Positions 1 through 8,045 of a DNA stretch of 64,000 bases are shown one piece after another (within the stretch, counting starts at the first letter, position 1; each line of letters starts with the position of its first letter). Under the pieces are notes generated by a model. It worked only from the letters and a program-made list of their open reading frames with translations. It made no database searches and was not told where the DNA came from. The DNA is from Mesorhizobium sp. Its GTDB lineage: Bacteria; Pseudomonadota; Alphaproteobacteria; Rhizobiales; Rhizobiaceae. The DNA is taken from contig NZ_SUHQ01000020.1 in NCBI RefSeq assembly GCF_004962245.1, positions 1 through 64,000 on the forward strand. Direction: 5' to 3'. The translations under genes and the position numbers were made by a program.

Positions 1-48
1 GTCAGCGGCTTCGTTCAATCCCCCAAAGATTCAATTAATCACTGAAAC

Positions 49-105
49 GCTCTAGCTGCATCTCTGCGGCGCCAAGTTGATTCACTTGGCTTGCAAGATG
101 CTCCA
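49..105. repeat. Dispersed palindromic repeat, partial copy
   Basis: A GCTCTA start is followed by a module containing a 7-bp perfect hairpin (GCCAAGT at 71-77 against ACTTGGC at 84-90) and a TGCTCCA end. A related module occurs at about 47331-47394. It lies just downstream of the exoP stop and may affect the transcript 3' end, but there is no T-run, so I do not call a terminator. The rest of 1-153 shows no gene. Confidence 0.5.
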
Positions 106-153
106 AGCGTCTTTTGGTGAGTCAAACAGACGCGCGGCGCTGCAATGCCGGCC

Positions 154-2538
154 TCAGGTGTTTGCCTTCGTCCGCGCTTCCGATTTTTCCAGATAGTAGG
201 TCGAATATCTGTCGAAGAATTTTTCCGAGCCGCCGATCGATCCATACTTCGCCAGCTTCTTCAAATCGACCTTGTTCAAGACCACGCCGACGATCTTGTT
301 GGCGATATAGGCTTCCGAATTCAGGATGGATTGCACCATCGCACGCGGCGTGCGCCCCCACTCGGTCACCAGCACGAAGCCGTCGGCAAGCGGAGCAAAG
401 GCCTTGGCATCGACCACGGGGCCGAGCGGCGGCAGATCGACGATGATGTATTCGAAGGTCTCCTTGGCATTGTCGATGAACCGCCGCATTCCGGCCGACG
501 ACAGAAGCTCGCTTGTGTGCGAGAAATGACCGCGCGGGACGGCCGGGATGATCGCCAGCTTCGTCTGCCGGTCGATCTTGCCGACGAACTGCCACGTCTG
601 CCCGCTCACCACCGCTTCCATCAGGCCTTGCTCGGTCTCCATGCCAAGGCTGCGGCTGAGGCCGGGGTTGCGCAGGTCGCCGTCCACCAGCAGCGTTTTG
701 GACCCGTTGGCGGCAAGCAGGCCGGCCAGATTCGCCGCCACGGTCGACTTGCCCTCGCCGGGAAGGACCGAGACTATGCCAATGACACGGCTGCCTTGCC
801 CTTCCATCACGACGTCGAAGGCAATCTTGGCGCTGCGGAGCGTTTCGGAAAACATCGATGCCGGGGCGTCGACGCTCACACGCATGCGCGCGCGCTTTTC
901 GGCGGCCGACGGTGATTGGGCGGTTCTGACATCCGCCTGGCCATCGTCGCGCTTGTCGTCCTTGCCGACCTTGCTGCCAATGATCGGCAGGTAGCCGAGG
1001 AATTTGAGACCGACGCGATCGCGAACGTCCTCGCCGGTCCTGAAGAACCGTTCCCTGAATTCATTCAGGCCACCCACCCCTGCCCCCAGCATCACGCCAA
1101 GCACAAGCGAAAGTCCCAGCACAATGGACGTGCGTGGGGTTGCGGCGGACTGCGGCAGCTTCGCGTCCGAGATGACGCGGATCTTGCCGACCGGGAATGA
1201 TTGTTGCTGGGAGGCTTCCTCGTAGCGGCCAAGGAACGTCTGATAGAGCGTCGAGAGCGCCGTTGCCTTCTGCTCCAGTTCGCGCAGCTGGACCTGCGTC
1301 TGGTTGTCGATGGAACTCTTGCCAGCTGCCAACGCGACATTTGCGCGGAGCGCCGTCTCGCGCGCGAGAGCGACTTCGTATTCGTTGCGATAGCTTTCGG
1401 TCAATTGCTTCAGCTCGCCGAAAATCTGCGCCGATATGTCGGCCTTTTCCTTGGCAAGCGCGACCGCCTGGGGATGCTCGGCCCCGAAATTGGCTTCTAT
1501 ATCCTGCTGCCGCTTGGCGACAGTGAGATAGCGTGTCTTGAGCGTCGAAATGACCGAGTTGCTCGGCTGGTCGCTCGATATGGCGGCGTCCCTGAACGCG
1601 TTGTCCGAGCCGCTTTCGACGATCGACTTGTACTGCTGATAGCGGGCGCTGGCGCGTGCGGTATCGGCCTGCGCTTCAATGAGCTGCTCATTGAGGTCGG
1701 ACAGTTGTTTGTCGCTGATCAACTGGCCATTGTTATTGACGGCCAATCCATGTTCCGCCCTGAACTTCTCGACCGCGAGCGCCGCTGCCTGGGAACTTTC
1801 GCGAAGCTCGGTCAGCCGGCCCTGCAGCCAGACCGCCGCCCGCTCGGTCGCATCGAAGCTCGCATCGAGCTGATCCGCGAGATAGGCGTCGGAATACGCT
1901 TTGGTGATCGCGGTCGCAAGTACGGGATCCGTCGCCTGATAGGCGATGGAGATCACATAGCTTCGACCGAGGCGCTCGGCTTGCACCTCGTTCTGTAATT
2001 TGAGGATTGCGTAATCGCGGCGTGACGAAGCCATCATCGCGTCGCGCGTCGCCTCATCAAGCTGGGTGACGTCAGCGATGCCCACGGCAGGGCTGGGACG
2101 GAAATACCGGACCACGCCGCGCACAAAACCGGCAGCCTTCGACACGGCCGATGTGGGGGGATTCATGAAAGCGTCGTTCTGATCGAGCTTCTGCTTGTCG
2201 ACGACCACTGCCGCCAGTCTGGCCGAGTGGAGAATTTCGATCTGGCTCAGAATGGCGGAATCGGTCTGCATGCTGACCGACGCCGCAGAGACCTCGTCAA
2301 CGACCTTGTTCAAGCCTTCGTCGATCAGCACGCGGCTCATCGCCATGTAGGTTGGAGGCGTGGTCTGCAAATAGAGCACGCCCAGAAAAAGACCGATGGC
2401 GGCGCATGCCGCGACCACCTTTGCCTGCCTTGCTGCCATGCCGAGCAGGCGCTCGACATCGATGAAGTCTTCGGCGCTTACTGCGTCTGAACTCGGCAAT
2501 GGCTTCCTCTTGTCGAGAGGAAAATTGGCATAATTCAT
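154..2538 (-). CDS. exoP: ExoP-like polysaccharide co-polymerase with tyrosine autokinase domain
   Basis: Inner-membrane Wzz/Wzc-type protein (794 aa) that sets chain length and couples polymerisation to export of the EPS. A first membrane segment near residues 38-56 precedes a long periplasmic region with coiled-coil character, and a second membrane segment lies near 480-500. The cytoplasmic BY-kinase part has Walker A GEGKST near 593, the Walker A' motif LLVDGDLRNPG near 617-628 and Walker B IIVDLPP near 700. The last 25 residues contain a tyrosine cluster (YSTYY), the usual autophosphorylation site. Length matches rhizobial ExoP (about 786 aa). It is the last gene of a leftward exoL-A-M-O-N-P series, as in S. 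meliloti. The 271-bp gap to exoN holds a hairpin repeat, so exoP may be expressed partly on its own. Confidence 0.93.
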   Translation of the reverse strand: MNYANFPLDKRKPLPSSDAVSAEDFIDVERLLGMAARQAKVVAACAAIGLFLGVLYLQTTPPTYMAMSRVLIDEGLNKVVDEVSAASVSMQTDSAILSQIEILHSARLAAVVVDKQKLDQNDAFMNPPTSAVSKAAGFVRGVVRYFRPSPAVGIADVTQLDEATRDAMMASSRRDYAILKLQNEVQAERLGRSYVISIAYQATDPVLATAITKAYSDAYLADQLDASFDATERAAVWLQGRLTELRESSQAAALAVEKFRAEHGLAVNNNGQLISDKQLSDLNEQLIEAQADTARASARYQQYKSIVESGSDNAFRDAAISSDQPSNSVISTLKTRYLTVAKRQQDIEANFGAEHPQAVALAKEKADISAQIFGELKQLTESYRNEYEVALARETALRANVALAAGKSSIDNQTQVQLRELEQKATALSTLYQTFLGRYEEASQQQSFPVGKIRVISDAKLPQSAATPRTSIVLGLSLVLGVMLGAGVGGLNEFRERFFRTGEDVRDRVGLKFLGYLPIIGSKVGKDDKRDDGQADVRTAQSPSAAEKRARMRVSVDAPASMFSETLRSAKIAFDVVMEGQGSRVIGIVSVLPGEGKSTVAANLAGLLAANGSKTLLVDGDLRNPGLSRSLGMETEQGLMEAVVSGQTWQFVGKIDRQTKLAIIPAVPRGHFSHTSELLSSAGMRRFIDNAKETFEYIIVDLPPLGPVVDAKAFAPLADGFVLVTEWGRTPRAMVQSILNSEAYIANKIVGVVLNKVDLKKLAKYGSIGGSEKFFDRYSTYYLEKSEARTKANT

Positions 2539-2562
2539 CTTCGATCCAATTCTAGTTTGCGT

Positions 2563-2665
2563 CTAGAGCGGCGGTCCTTCAAGTCGAACTGTTCCGCCGC
2601 TCTATCTCTTTGTTTGAGCATCGGATTTTCCCAAAACCGGTCTCCATTTTTGGGTCCGATGCTCT
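2563..2665. repeat. Two-hairpin dispersed repeat in the exoP 5' region
   Basis: Two perfect 10-bp inverted repeats lie in tandem: AGAGCGGCGG at 2566-2575 with its complement at 2594-2603, and GAGCATCGGA at 2616-2625 with its complement at 2655-2664. Between the second pair of arms sit CCAAAACCGG and TTTTTGGG. The second module recurs at the window end (63951-64000) and the first, with changed arms, at 47289-47330. It sits 25-130 bp upstream of exoP and would be transcribed in the exoN-exoP message. Confidence 0.75.
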
Positions 2666-2809
2666 CGTTTGCAGGCGCTAGAGCAAGATCAGGCGCATCA
2701 GCATATATGGGACGCAAGCTTCATGCCAGATACCGCGAGATCCGGGCGACCAAACGCATCGGCGTGTCTTGCGTCACCCTCATATGCTAATGCTCCCAAA
2801 AAATGGGCA

Positions 2810-3706
2810 TTATGCGGCTTCTACCCGGCACTCATGCGTCCGGACGAACTCCTGAAGCATGTCGAAAACGGCTTCCTTCATATCGTCGCGCGCCAGCGCG
2901 AAGGCGACATTGGCCTGGATGAACCCCTCCTTCGAGCCGCAGTCGAACATGCGGCCGTTAAAGGGCTGGGCGAAGAAAGCCTGGGTCTGAGCAAGGCGGA
3001 CCATGGCATCGGTCAGCTGGATTTCGTTGCCGGCACCGCGTTGCTGATTGCCGAGCAGCGAGAATATCTCGGGCTGCAGGATGTAGCGGCCGTTGATGTA
3101 GTAGTTCGACGGCGCATTGGCCGGAGCCGGCTTTTCGACCATGGCGGTCACCTCGAAGCCCGTGCCGACGTCCGCGCCGCAGCCGACGATGCCGTATTTG
3201 CTGGTTTCGGTCGGATCGCAGCGCTCGACGGCGATAACGTTTCCGCCAGTCTGCGCATAGAGGTCGGCAATTTCGGCGAGACATCCGCGCCCGCCGAAGG
3301 ACACCATGTCCGGCAACAGCAATGCGAAGGGCTCATCGCCGATGACCTCCCGGGCGCACCATACTGCATGGCCGAGACCTTGCGGCGACTGCTGCCGGAT
3401 GAAGCTCGTGGCGCCGGCCACGGGAAGCAGGCTTTCGAGCGCCTGAAGTTGCGCCGTCTTGCCGCTCTGCTCCAAAGTCCCGATCAATTCGGGATGCAGG
3501 TCGAAATAATCCTCGATGACCGCCTTGTTGCGGCCCGTCACGAAGACAATGTGCTCGATGCCGGCTTCGAACGCCTCGTCCACCGCATATTGCACGACAG
3601 GCCTGTCGACGACCGGCAGCATTTCCTTCGGCATGGATTTGGTCGCCGGCAGGAATCGCGTCCCAAGCCCCGCCACCGGTATGACTGCCTTCCTGACTTT
3701 CTTCAT
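2810..3706 (-). CDS. exoN: UTP-glucose-1-phosphate uridylyltransferase
   Basis: Makes UDP-glucose from UTP and glucose-1-phosphate, the donor for the glucosyltransferases here and the substrate of Ugd (13764-15095). The 298-aa protein has the nucleotidyltransferase N-terminus VIPVAGLGTRFLPATKS with the following MPKEMLP, and the GalU-type blocks GLGHAVWCA, VEKPAP and YILQPEIF. Start is ATG 3706 behind AGGA. By position between exoO and exoP it corresponds to exoN of the succinoglycan locus; a housekeeping galU elsewhere is likely. It lies 56 bp downstream of exoO in the same transcription unit. Confidence 0.93.
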   Translation of the reverse strand: MKKVRKAVIPVAGLGTRFLPATKSMPKEMLPVVDRPVVQYAVDEAFEAGIEHIVFVTGRNKAVIEDYFDLHPELIGTLEQSGKTAQLQALESLLPVAGATSFIRQQSPQGLGHAVWCAREVIGDEPFALLLPDMVSFGGRGCLAEIADLYAQTGGNVIAVERCDPTETSKYGIVGCGADVGTGFEVTAMVEKPAPANAPSNYYINGRYILQPEIFSLLGNQQRGAGNEIQLTDAMVRLAQTQAFFAQPFNGRMFDCGSKEGFIQANVAFALARDDMKEAVFDMLQEFVRTHECRVEAA

Positions 3707-3762
3707 TGCATATTCCTTCTGAGGAGATCGACTTCAATTATTGCGGGGCCTGCAAACCATTT

Positions 3763-4728
3763 TCATTTACCCGCACTCTTCACCTCCCCACCCACGGCAA
3801 ACTGCGCCGCCACCCTTCGCAGCCGAATGGCGATCGGCATGCTCATATGCCGAACCGCCGCCGGATCGCTGAGCGCCGTCCACACCGCCTTGAGCGGGGA
3901 CCGCGCCTTGATATGCTGGACCAGCGACAGGAACGACGCCGCCTTGCGCAGGCTGCGTGTGCGCCTTGCGAAAGCGGCCTCGGCGGCCGCGTCCATCGAA
4001 TGGGTTCTGGCGAAGACGAGATCGGCCTTGCGCATCGCCTCGACGTGATGAAGTTCGAGCACGCGGGAAATGGAGCCGGTCCGGATATGGTAGACATAGC
4101 CGGTCGTCGGCTCGACCACGCATTTTCCGCCCTTCGCCAGAGCGCTGGCCAGCAAGATATAGTCTTCGCCAATGATCAGGCCTTCGTCATAGCGAAGCCC
4201 GTTTTCGTTCAGGAACTGGCGCTGGAAGATCGGCTTGAGATAGCCAAGGTTGAACCTGGATTCGAAGACCACATTGCCGGCGATATAGTCCGCCAGCGAG
4301 ATTTCACTCAAGCCCTCCAGATAGTCGGCCGGGAACATCGTCTCTTCGGCAACGCCGTCCTCGCGAACGACCTGGAGATTGTCGACCGCGATTTCGGCGC
4401 CTGCTTTCTCCGCACGGTCGATCATGGCGCATATCCGCCCTGGATAGACCGTATCGTCGGAATCGAGCACCGCCACCCATCTGCCACGGGCAAGCTCGAG
4501 GCCGGCATTCCTGGCGCCGCCGGGACCACGGTTCTGCGCAAGGGCGACCACACGTACGGCATCTTGCGGATAGGATTTCGCCAGATCGAGCGTCCGGTCG
4601 CGCGACTGGTCGTCGACGACGATGACCTCAACGCTGACATTGCGCTGGGCGATGGCGCTGGCGATCGCCCGCTCGATGGTCAGTTCCGCATTGTAAGCGG
4701 CAATAACAAAGGTGACGTCAGGCTGCAC
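3763..4728 (-). CDS. exoO: Family 2 glycosyltransferase, ExoO-like
   Basis: Cytoplasmic GT-A fold glycosyltransferase that would add one glucose to the lipid-linked EPS unit; ExoO of S. meliloti makes a beta-1,6 linkage. Visible motifs are the start VTFVIAAYNAELTIERA, VIVVDDQSRD, GGARNAGLELARG, the metal-binding VLDSDDT and the acceptor-side LIIGEDYIL. I chose GTG 4728 (321 aa) because AGGAAGGGGG lies just upstream and the family N-terminus begins there; an ATG at 4782 would add an unconserved leader overlapping exoM. The start overlaps exoM by 11 bp, suggesting translational coupling. The linkage is inferred from synteny. Confidence 0.88.
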   Translation of the reverse strand: MQPDVTFVIAAYNAELTIERAIASAIAQRNVSVEVIVVDDQSRDRTLDLAKSYPQDAVRVVALAQNRGPGGARNAGLELARGRWVAVLDSDDTVYPGRICAMIDRAEKAGAEIAVDNLQVVREDGVAEETMFPADYLEGLSEISLADYIAGNVVFESRFNLGYLKPIFQRQFLNENGLRYDEGLIIGEDYILLASALAKGGKCVVEPTTGYVYHIRTGSISRVLELHHVEAMRKADLVFARTHSMDAAAEAAFARRTRSLRKAASFLSLVQHIKARSPLKAVWTALSDPAAVRHMSMPIAIRLRRVAAQFAVGGEVKSAGK

Positions 4729-5668
4729 GCTTGCCCCCTTCCTGCGGCGAGGACAGGCCGTATTGGCGGATTTCACGCACACCGACGAGACCGCTCACGA
4801 CGCCGACATGCATGATGCCGCGAAGCACGCTGCGGTTTCGGCGCACGGGACTGATGGCGACCGGGATTGCCGATGCGAAACAATAGAGCGCCTTTGCCGA
4901 GGCGAGGCCGACCTGCCTGACCAGCGCGAGACCACGCGCGTCGCGTCCCAGGAGGTGCCCGTGCGTCTGCCCGACACGGAACCGGCGGCGGCGGAGCCAG
5001 TCGAATGCGGCCCTGGCGCGCGGTACCACTTCGTCGACCCAGGCCTGCGGCGAAAAGGCGATGCTGCCGCCGGCCTTCACCATATGGTCGAAGAATTCGG
5101 TGTCCTCGCCGCCGGTCTGGCCACGCGCGAGGCTGAACCGCCGGCCGCGCAGGCTGTCGGCGCCCATCCTGAGCAGAACGTTGCAGGTGTAGCCGGTGCG
5201 GATCTCGCCGTGCACCCAGACGGGCAAGGTGGAGTGGAAATCGCCGCGGCGCATCCAGTCGGGCGCATCCGGCCGATAGCGTGCCCGCACCGGCCCGAGC
5301 ACGGCGGCGGCGCCGCTTACTTGCGCCGTCGCAACCAGTTCGGCGAGCCAGCCGGCGGTAGCCGTCTCGTCGTCGTCGATAAAGGCGACGAAATCCGACG
5401 TGCTGGCGTCGAGGCAGGCGTTGCGGGCGATCGAGATGTTGCGTGCCGGGCAATGATGGTAGCTGATCGGCAGCTTCAGCGTCTCCGCCAGCGTCGCCAC
5501 CAGCAGCTCGGCCGTCGGGCCGTCATCATTATCGGCGACGATGATGCGGACGTCGAATCCCGGAGGCACGTCCAGGGCGGCAATCGAGCGCAGCGTGTCG
5601 GCAAGCTCCGGCCGCCGAAACGTGCAGACGCAGACGTCGATGCTGCGGTTTTCTTCGGTCACACCCAT
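4718..5668 (-). CDS. exoM: Family 2 glycosyltransferase, ExoM-like
   Basis: GT2 enzyme (316 aa) expected to add a beta-1,4 glucose in the ExoM step. It opens with the ExoM signature IDVCVCTFRRPELADTL and has IIVADNDD, NISIARNACLDAS and the DxD-like FIDDDET. The C-terminal third is basic and may hold a membrane-associated segment. Start is ATG 5668, which overlaps the exoA stop codon as TGATG; the longer frame to 5851 would encode unrelated sequence inside exoA. Order and overlaps match exoA-exoM-exoO of S. meliloti. The exact acceptor is inferred. Confidence 0.9.
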   Translation of the reverse strand: MGVTEENRSIDVCVCTFRRPELADTLRSIAALDVPPGFDVRIIVADNDDGPTAELLVATLAETLKLPISYHHCPARNISIARNACLDASTSDFVAFIDDDETATAGWLAELVATAQVSGAAAVLGPVRARYRPDAPDWMRRGDFHSTLPVWVHGEIRTGYTCNVLLRMGADSLRGRRFSLARGQTGGEDTEFFDHMVKAGGSIAFSPQAWVDEVVPRARAAFDWLRRRRFRVGQTHGHLLGRDARGLALVRQVGLASAKALYCFASAIPVAISPVRRNRSVLRGIMHVGVVSGLVGVREIRQYGLSSPQEGGKRAA

Positions 5669-6657
5669 CACGCCACCCTGCGCTGTGACCGCGGTCCAAG
5701 CAGTTGCAGCCAAAAGCCGACGGACCAGCCGAAATGCATGACCATCGCCGAAATCCCGGCAAGCGCCGGATTGCGCTGGCTGATGGAAGTCCACACGCCA
5801 TAGCCGAGGCAGACTGACGCCCATATCAGGAGCGGCACGATCGCCAGCCAATGCACAAAGGAAAAAGCCGCGAGAAGGACGACCGGAAACACCAGAAGCG
5901 GCACCATCTGCCGGACCTTCGGTATCATGCGGTGCTTGAGAACGTTCTTGGCCCGGCCGCGGCCATAGCCGAGATACTGGAAATAGAGGCTGGCGAGCGA
6001 CGAGCGCGGGTAATAGGTCATTTGCGTCTTACCGCTCATCCAGATCCGGTAGCCGGCCCGACGGAGCCGGTAGTCGAGCTCCGCATCCTCGTTGTGGCTG
6101 AACGTCTCGTCATAGCCGCCCACAGCCTTGAAGGCCGATATCCGCATCAACGCATGGTGGCCGTGATCGACCCACTCCCCCGCCGAAACATGCCGGTGCT
6201 TGGAGCCACCCGTACCGAGCTTGGAATTCTGCGCAGCCGCCACCGCTTTCTGCACCATGCTGCTGCCGCTGGTCAGCATGGAGACGACGACCGAATCCGC
6301 GCCAGTGGCCAGCGCCTCCTCGATCAGCCGATCGCAATAGTCCGGGGGATAGCCGCCATGCGCGTCGATGCGAATGAGATATTCGGCGCCTTCGCCGTAG
6401 CTGGCGACCGCAAGATTGATCGCCGCGCTCTGGAGGCGCTTTTCGTTGTGAAGAAGGATGATCCGCGGATCCTTCCCGGCGATCTCCTCGACGATCGCCC
6501 TTGTGCCGTCCGTGCTACCGCCATCGGCAACGACAATCCTGGCGCCAAGCCTCTCGGCTGCCGGTCGAAGCTCATGAACAAGCGCACCGATATGAGCCGC
6601 TTCGTTCAGGCACGGAATCACGATCAGGCTTGACGGAAGCATTCCGGTTTGCGTCAT
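5668..6657 (-). CDS. exoA: Family 2 glycosyltransferase, ExoA-like
   Basis: Predicted beta-1,3-glucosyltransferase adding the first glucose to the ExoY-made galactosyl lipid. Motifs are LIVIPCLNEAAHIGALV, IVVADGGSTDGT, the DxD-like IRIDAHG and HNEDAELDYRLRRAG, followed by hydrophobic C-terminal segments (VPLLVFPVVLLAAFSF and an alanine/isoleucine-rich stretch) typical of ExoA membrane anchoring. Start ATG 6657 gives about 329 aa, close to S. meliloti ExoA; ATG 6681, one base after the exoL stop, is equally possible. It ends in a TGATG overlap with exoM. Confidence 0.9.
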   Translation of the reverse strand: MTQTGMLPSSLIVIPCLNEAAHIGALVHELRPAAERLGARIVVADGGSTDGTRAIVEEIAGKDPRIILLHNEKRLQSAAINLAVASYGEGAEYLIRIDAHGGYPPDYCDRLIEEALATGADSVVVSMLTSGSSMVQKAVAAAQNSKLGTGGSKHRHVSAGEWVDHGHHALMRISAFKAVGGYDETFSHNEDAELDYRLRRAGYRIWMSGKTQMTYYPRSSLASLYFQYLGYGRGRAKNVLKHRMIPKVRQMVPLLVFPVVLLAAFSFVHWLAIVPLLIWASVCLGYGVWTSISQRNPALAGISAMVMHFGWSVGFWLQLLGPRSQRRVA

Positions 6658-6682
6658 CGGTCCATGTCCATCCCTACCCATC

Positions 6683-7855
6683 CTATGCCAGCGCCTCGGC
6701 AGCATATGCATCGGGCGCGGCCGTCAAACCGCGAAGCTTCTCGACGAGCGCCCGGCAATCGCCGCGATCGTGGCTCCAGGTTCGCGGATTGCGGGCAAGA
6801 ACACGTGCCCGCAATGTCCCGAAACGATGCTCCTCCATATCGCCCAAGGCGGCTTCGAGCGCCTCGGGCGTGGCTTGGGGCAAAAGAACGCCGATGCCCT
6901 GCCGGTCGAGGAACCGGCCGGTTTCAGTGCTGGCCATCGAGATCGGCACGGCACCGAAGCGGCAGCCCTCATAGAGGCGGTTAGGCAGTAGCCATTCGGA
7001 ATTCAGCCCCTGCTCGAAAAAATCGATGGCCCAGGAAAAATGAACCTCCCGGTAGATTGTAGCCATATCCTCGGGATTGCGATAGGGCCCGCCAAACGAG
7101 AGCCACGGCTCGGATTCGACGAAAGCGTGAAAATCTGGAAATTCGGAAAGCGCCGGACGGCCCCTGAGGATGATTTCGAAGCGACCGTCGAGCCGGCGGG
7201 AAAATTCGGCCAGAAGCTTCAGGGAGCGGCGGCACCGGAGTGCGCCGAACCAGCCGATTCGCCAAGGCGGAGCGATGGGATTCTCTGCCACGACGCGATC
7301 ATCCAGCGACACGGCGGCAGGCTCGAAATATTTGTTTTCGAGCAATTCGACAGGCGCGGCGATCTGCCCGAACGGTTTGAAATAGTTGGTGATGAAGGCC
7401 GGCGAACTGGTCACTAGGAGTTTTACATCCCTGGCCAGATAGCGTTCCGCGCCGCGCATCGCCTTGCCCAGAAGGTCGTCGCGAAGCACCAGGCGGTGGA
7501 TGTCGAGACACTCGTAGACAATCGGCACCGAGGCTTGAAAAGCCGACCTGGCACGCCGGGCAAGCGCCAGCATTTCCAGATTGCGCGCGATGATGAGGTC
7601 GGGTCTTGGCATCGAACCGAGTTTCGAGCCGATTGAGACCGCCGCCTTCGCGACCGCTGCCAGCCGCTGGGCGAATCGGCCGTCGCGCGTCGCGCCAAGA
7701 TCGATCGGCCGCAAGCCCTCGACGTCGGCGATCGGGCTTGCCGTCCGACGGAAGCCCGCCAGTGTGACCTGGGCGCCGCCTGCCTTGAGCATTATGATCC
7801 GCCGGCGCACTGCCGGGTCGGAGACGTCGTGTACCAAGTACAAGACATGCAGCAT
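6683..7855 (-). CDS. exoL: Glycosyltransferase, ExoL-like
   Basis: Expected to add the second glucose (beta-1,4) after ExoA. The 390-aa protein starts MLHVLYLVHDVSDPAVRRR, a typical ExoL N-terminus. It has a GT-B style C-terminal half with YEGCRFGAVPISMASTETG where the donor-binding region lies. Start ATG 7855 was chosen over an in-frame upstream ATG at 7948 because the added residues look non-coding and include promoter sequence. First gene of the leftward exoLAMONP run; in S. meliloti exoH and exoK precede it, whereas here a divergent flippase gene does. Two copies of the exo-box palindrome lie upstream. Confidence 0.87.
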   Translation of the reverse strand: MLHVLYLVHDVSDPAVRRRIIMLKAGGAQVTLAGFRRTASPIADVEGLRPIDLGATRDGRFAQRLAAVAKAAVSIGSKLGSMPRPDLIIARNLEMLALARRARSAFQASVPIVYECLDIHRLVLRDDLLGKAMRGAERYLARDVKLLVTSSPAFITNYFKPFGQIAAPVELLENKYFEPAAVSLDDRVVAENPIAPPWRIGWFGALRCRRSLKLLAEFSRRLDGRFEIILRGRPALSEFPDFHAFVESEPWLSFGGPYRNPEDMATIYREVHFSWAIDFFEQGLNSEWLLPNRLYEGCRFGAVPISMASTETGRFLDRQGIGVLLPQATPEALEAALGDMEEHRFGTLRARVLARNPRTWSHDRGDCRALVEKLRGLTAAPDAYAAEALA

Positions 7856-7905
7856 GAAAAATCGACCGCTGTTGGCCCGCCCACCAAGAAACCTAGTACA
7901 GCTTT

Positions 7906-7969
7906 TGCTGCATCGCAACATTTTTGGCGCAGCGTGACAAAGATCCACGTTTTTTGTTGCACTGCAAAA
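7906..7969. promoter_or_regulatory. Two exo-box palindromes in the exoL/wzx divergent promoter
   Basis: TGCTGCATCGCAACA at 7906-7920 and TGTTGCACTGCAAAA at 7955-7969 differ from the perfect palindrome upstream of exoY by 1 and 3 bases. The first is 50 bp upstream of the exoL start and the second 76 bp upstream of the flippase start. Centres are 49 bp apart. The 7856-8045 gap contains no gene. The binding factor is unknown; see the finding on the recurrent motif. Confidence 0.6.
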
Positions 7970-8045
7970 TTATTGCCGTAGTTTGATGATGGCATAGGGC
8001 GCGGGTTCGTCATAGGGACCGGCACAAAAATCAGGAATCCTGAAT

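Noticed and set aside
2789..2812. AATGC...GCATT inverted repeat at the exoN stop as a terminator
   Set aside because: Imperfect short stem, no T-run after it on the minus strand, and exoP follows in the same direction.
2669..4048. A 459-codon plus-strand frame opposite exoN and exoO
   Set aside because: Complement of two clear genes; amino acid composition (Arg/His/Leu-rich) is typical of shadow frames.
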